7,226 nt of DNA. Source: SOIA01 sp050116035 (GTDB taxonomy: Bacteria > Acidobacteriota > Aminicenantia > Aminicenantales > Aminicenantaceae). Below are positions 6,990 through 7,226 of this stretch, piece by piece (the first letter of the stretch is position 1; each line of letters begins with the position of its first letter). The position numbers were made by a program, and so were the translations under genes. The DNA lies in NCBI GenBank assembly GCA_050116035.1, contig JASFPJ010000163.1, positions 1 to 7,226 on the forward strand. Direction: 5' to 3'. The notes beneath the pieces are model-generated. The model saw nothing but the letters and a program-made list of their open reading frames with translations, had not been told where the DNA came from and did not search any database.

Positions 6990-6996
6990 CCTCTCT
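6990..6996 (-). promoter_or_regulatory. Ribosome binding site of the arginine decarboxylase
   Basis: AGAGAGG on the minus strand, 7 bases before ATG 6982. The frame stays open further upstream but contains no ATG, GTG or TTG before the next stop, so this site and start are well supported. Confidence 0.6.
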
Positions 6997-7048
6997 TTTG
7001 ATGAAGACGATGGAGTGAGATGTTCTCTTCGGAATGAATGGCCTTGGG

Positions 7049-7073
7049 AAAAATAAGCCACTTTCTTATTTTT
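7049..7073. repeat. Perfect 9-bp AT-rich inverted repeat spanning the stop codon of the upstream minus-strand gene
   Basis: AAAAATAAG (7049-7057) and CTTATTTTT (7065-7073) are exact reverse complements with a 7-base loop. On the minus strand the first arm contains the TAA stop of the partial gene, and the hairpin lies about 70 bases before the decarboxylase start. The U residues are inside the stem and CCC follows, so it is a poor intrinsic terminator. A weak attenuator or 3'-end stabilising stem between the two genes is possible. Confidence 0.45.
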
Positions 7074-7226
7074 TCTTTGGTTTCAGCGGCTCATCGGGCT
7101 TGAAATCGATGTCTTTCGATATGTTCCATTCTCCCAGTTGAGCATACCGGGATCCCTTGAGCTTGACAAAAAGTTTAACCGAAGAGACTTCCCATGCCGG
7201 ATTGCCCTTAAAGTCGTTTAAACGTT
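7066..7226 (-). CDS. Hypothetical protein, C-terminal fragment (5' end outside the window)
   Basis: On the minus strand one frame is open from the window edge to TAA at 7068-7066, giving 52 visible residues. They include NPAWEVSSVKLFVKLKGS and YAQLGEWNISKDIDFKP, ending in a lysine- and proline-rich tail (EPLKPKKK). The alternating pattern around VKLFVKLKG suggests beta strands. I do not recognise the family. The sequence is not low-complexity apart from the tail, and it shares strand and close spacing with the decarboxylase, which supports a real gene, possibly in the same operon. The fragment is too short for a functional guess. Confidence 0.6.
   Translation of the reverse strand, partial: RLNDFKGNPAWEVSSVKLFVKLKGSRYAQLGEWNISKDIDFKPDEPLKPKKK

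Overview
The window looks like chromosomal DNA of a Gram-negative, non-proteobacterial bacterium with moderate GC content. My best guess is a Candidatus Aminicenantota or Acidobacteriota-type lineage. The guess rests on the gene mix: a DUF5916-like outer-membrane barrel protein, mfd followed by two SurA/PpiC-type folding factors, a bacterial pyruvoyl-dependent arginine decarboxylase, and a dispersed palindromic repeat carrying the CATTGCGAGCG core. No rRNA or other strong phylogenetic marker is present, so the assignment is tentative.

Layout, left to right. Positions 1-648 (+) are the C-terminal part of a beta-barrel protein whose 5' end lies outside the window. Positions 731-4159 (+) are a complete mfd gene, the transcription-repair coupling factor. 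After 23 bases come two parvulin/SurA-type genes: a lipoprotein (4183-5163) and a secreted SurA-like protein (5163-6152). These two overlap by one base (TAATG) and are probably translationally coupled. Positions 6153-6430 hold no gene. Instead there is a composite palindromic element of three nested inverted repeats, with an A-tract at the left end and a T-tract at the right. It lies between convergent genes and could terminate transcription in both directions. On the minus strand, 6982-6431 encodes a pyruvoyl-dependent arginine decarboxylase, and upstream of it 7226-7066 is the C-terminal end of an unrecognised protein.

Functionally, the plus-strand block joins DNA repair (Mfd) to envelope protein folding (two periplasmic chaperone/PPIase proteins), next to an outer-membrane barrel protein that could be a client of such chaperones. 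The minus-strand decarboxylase makes agmatine, the first step of one polyamine route. All main genes belong to known families. The points most worth a second look are the nested palindromic element, the degraded parvulin active sites, and the apparently leaderless mfd start. I see no evidence for a new multi-gene system.
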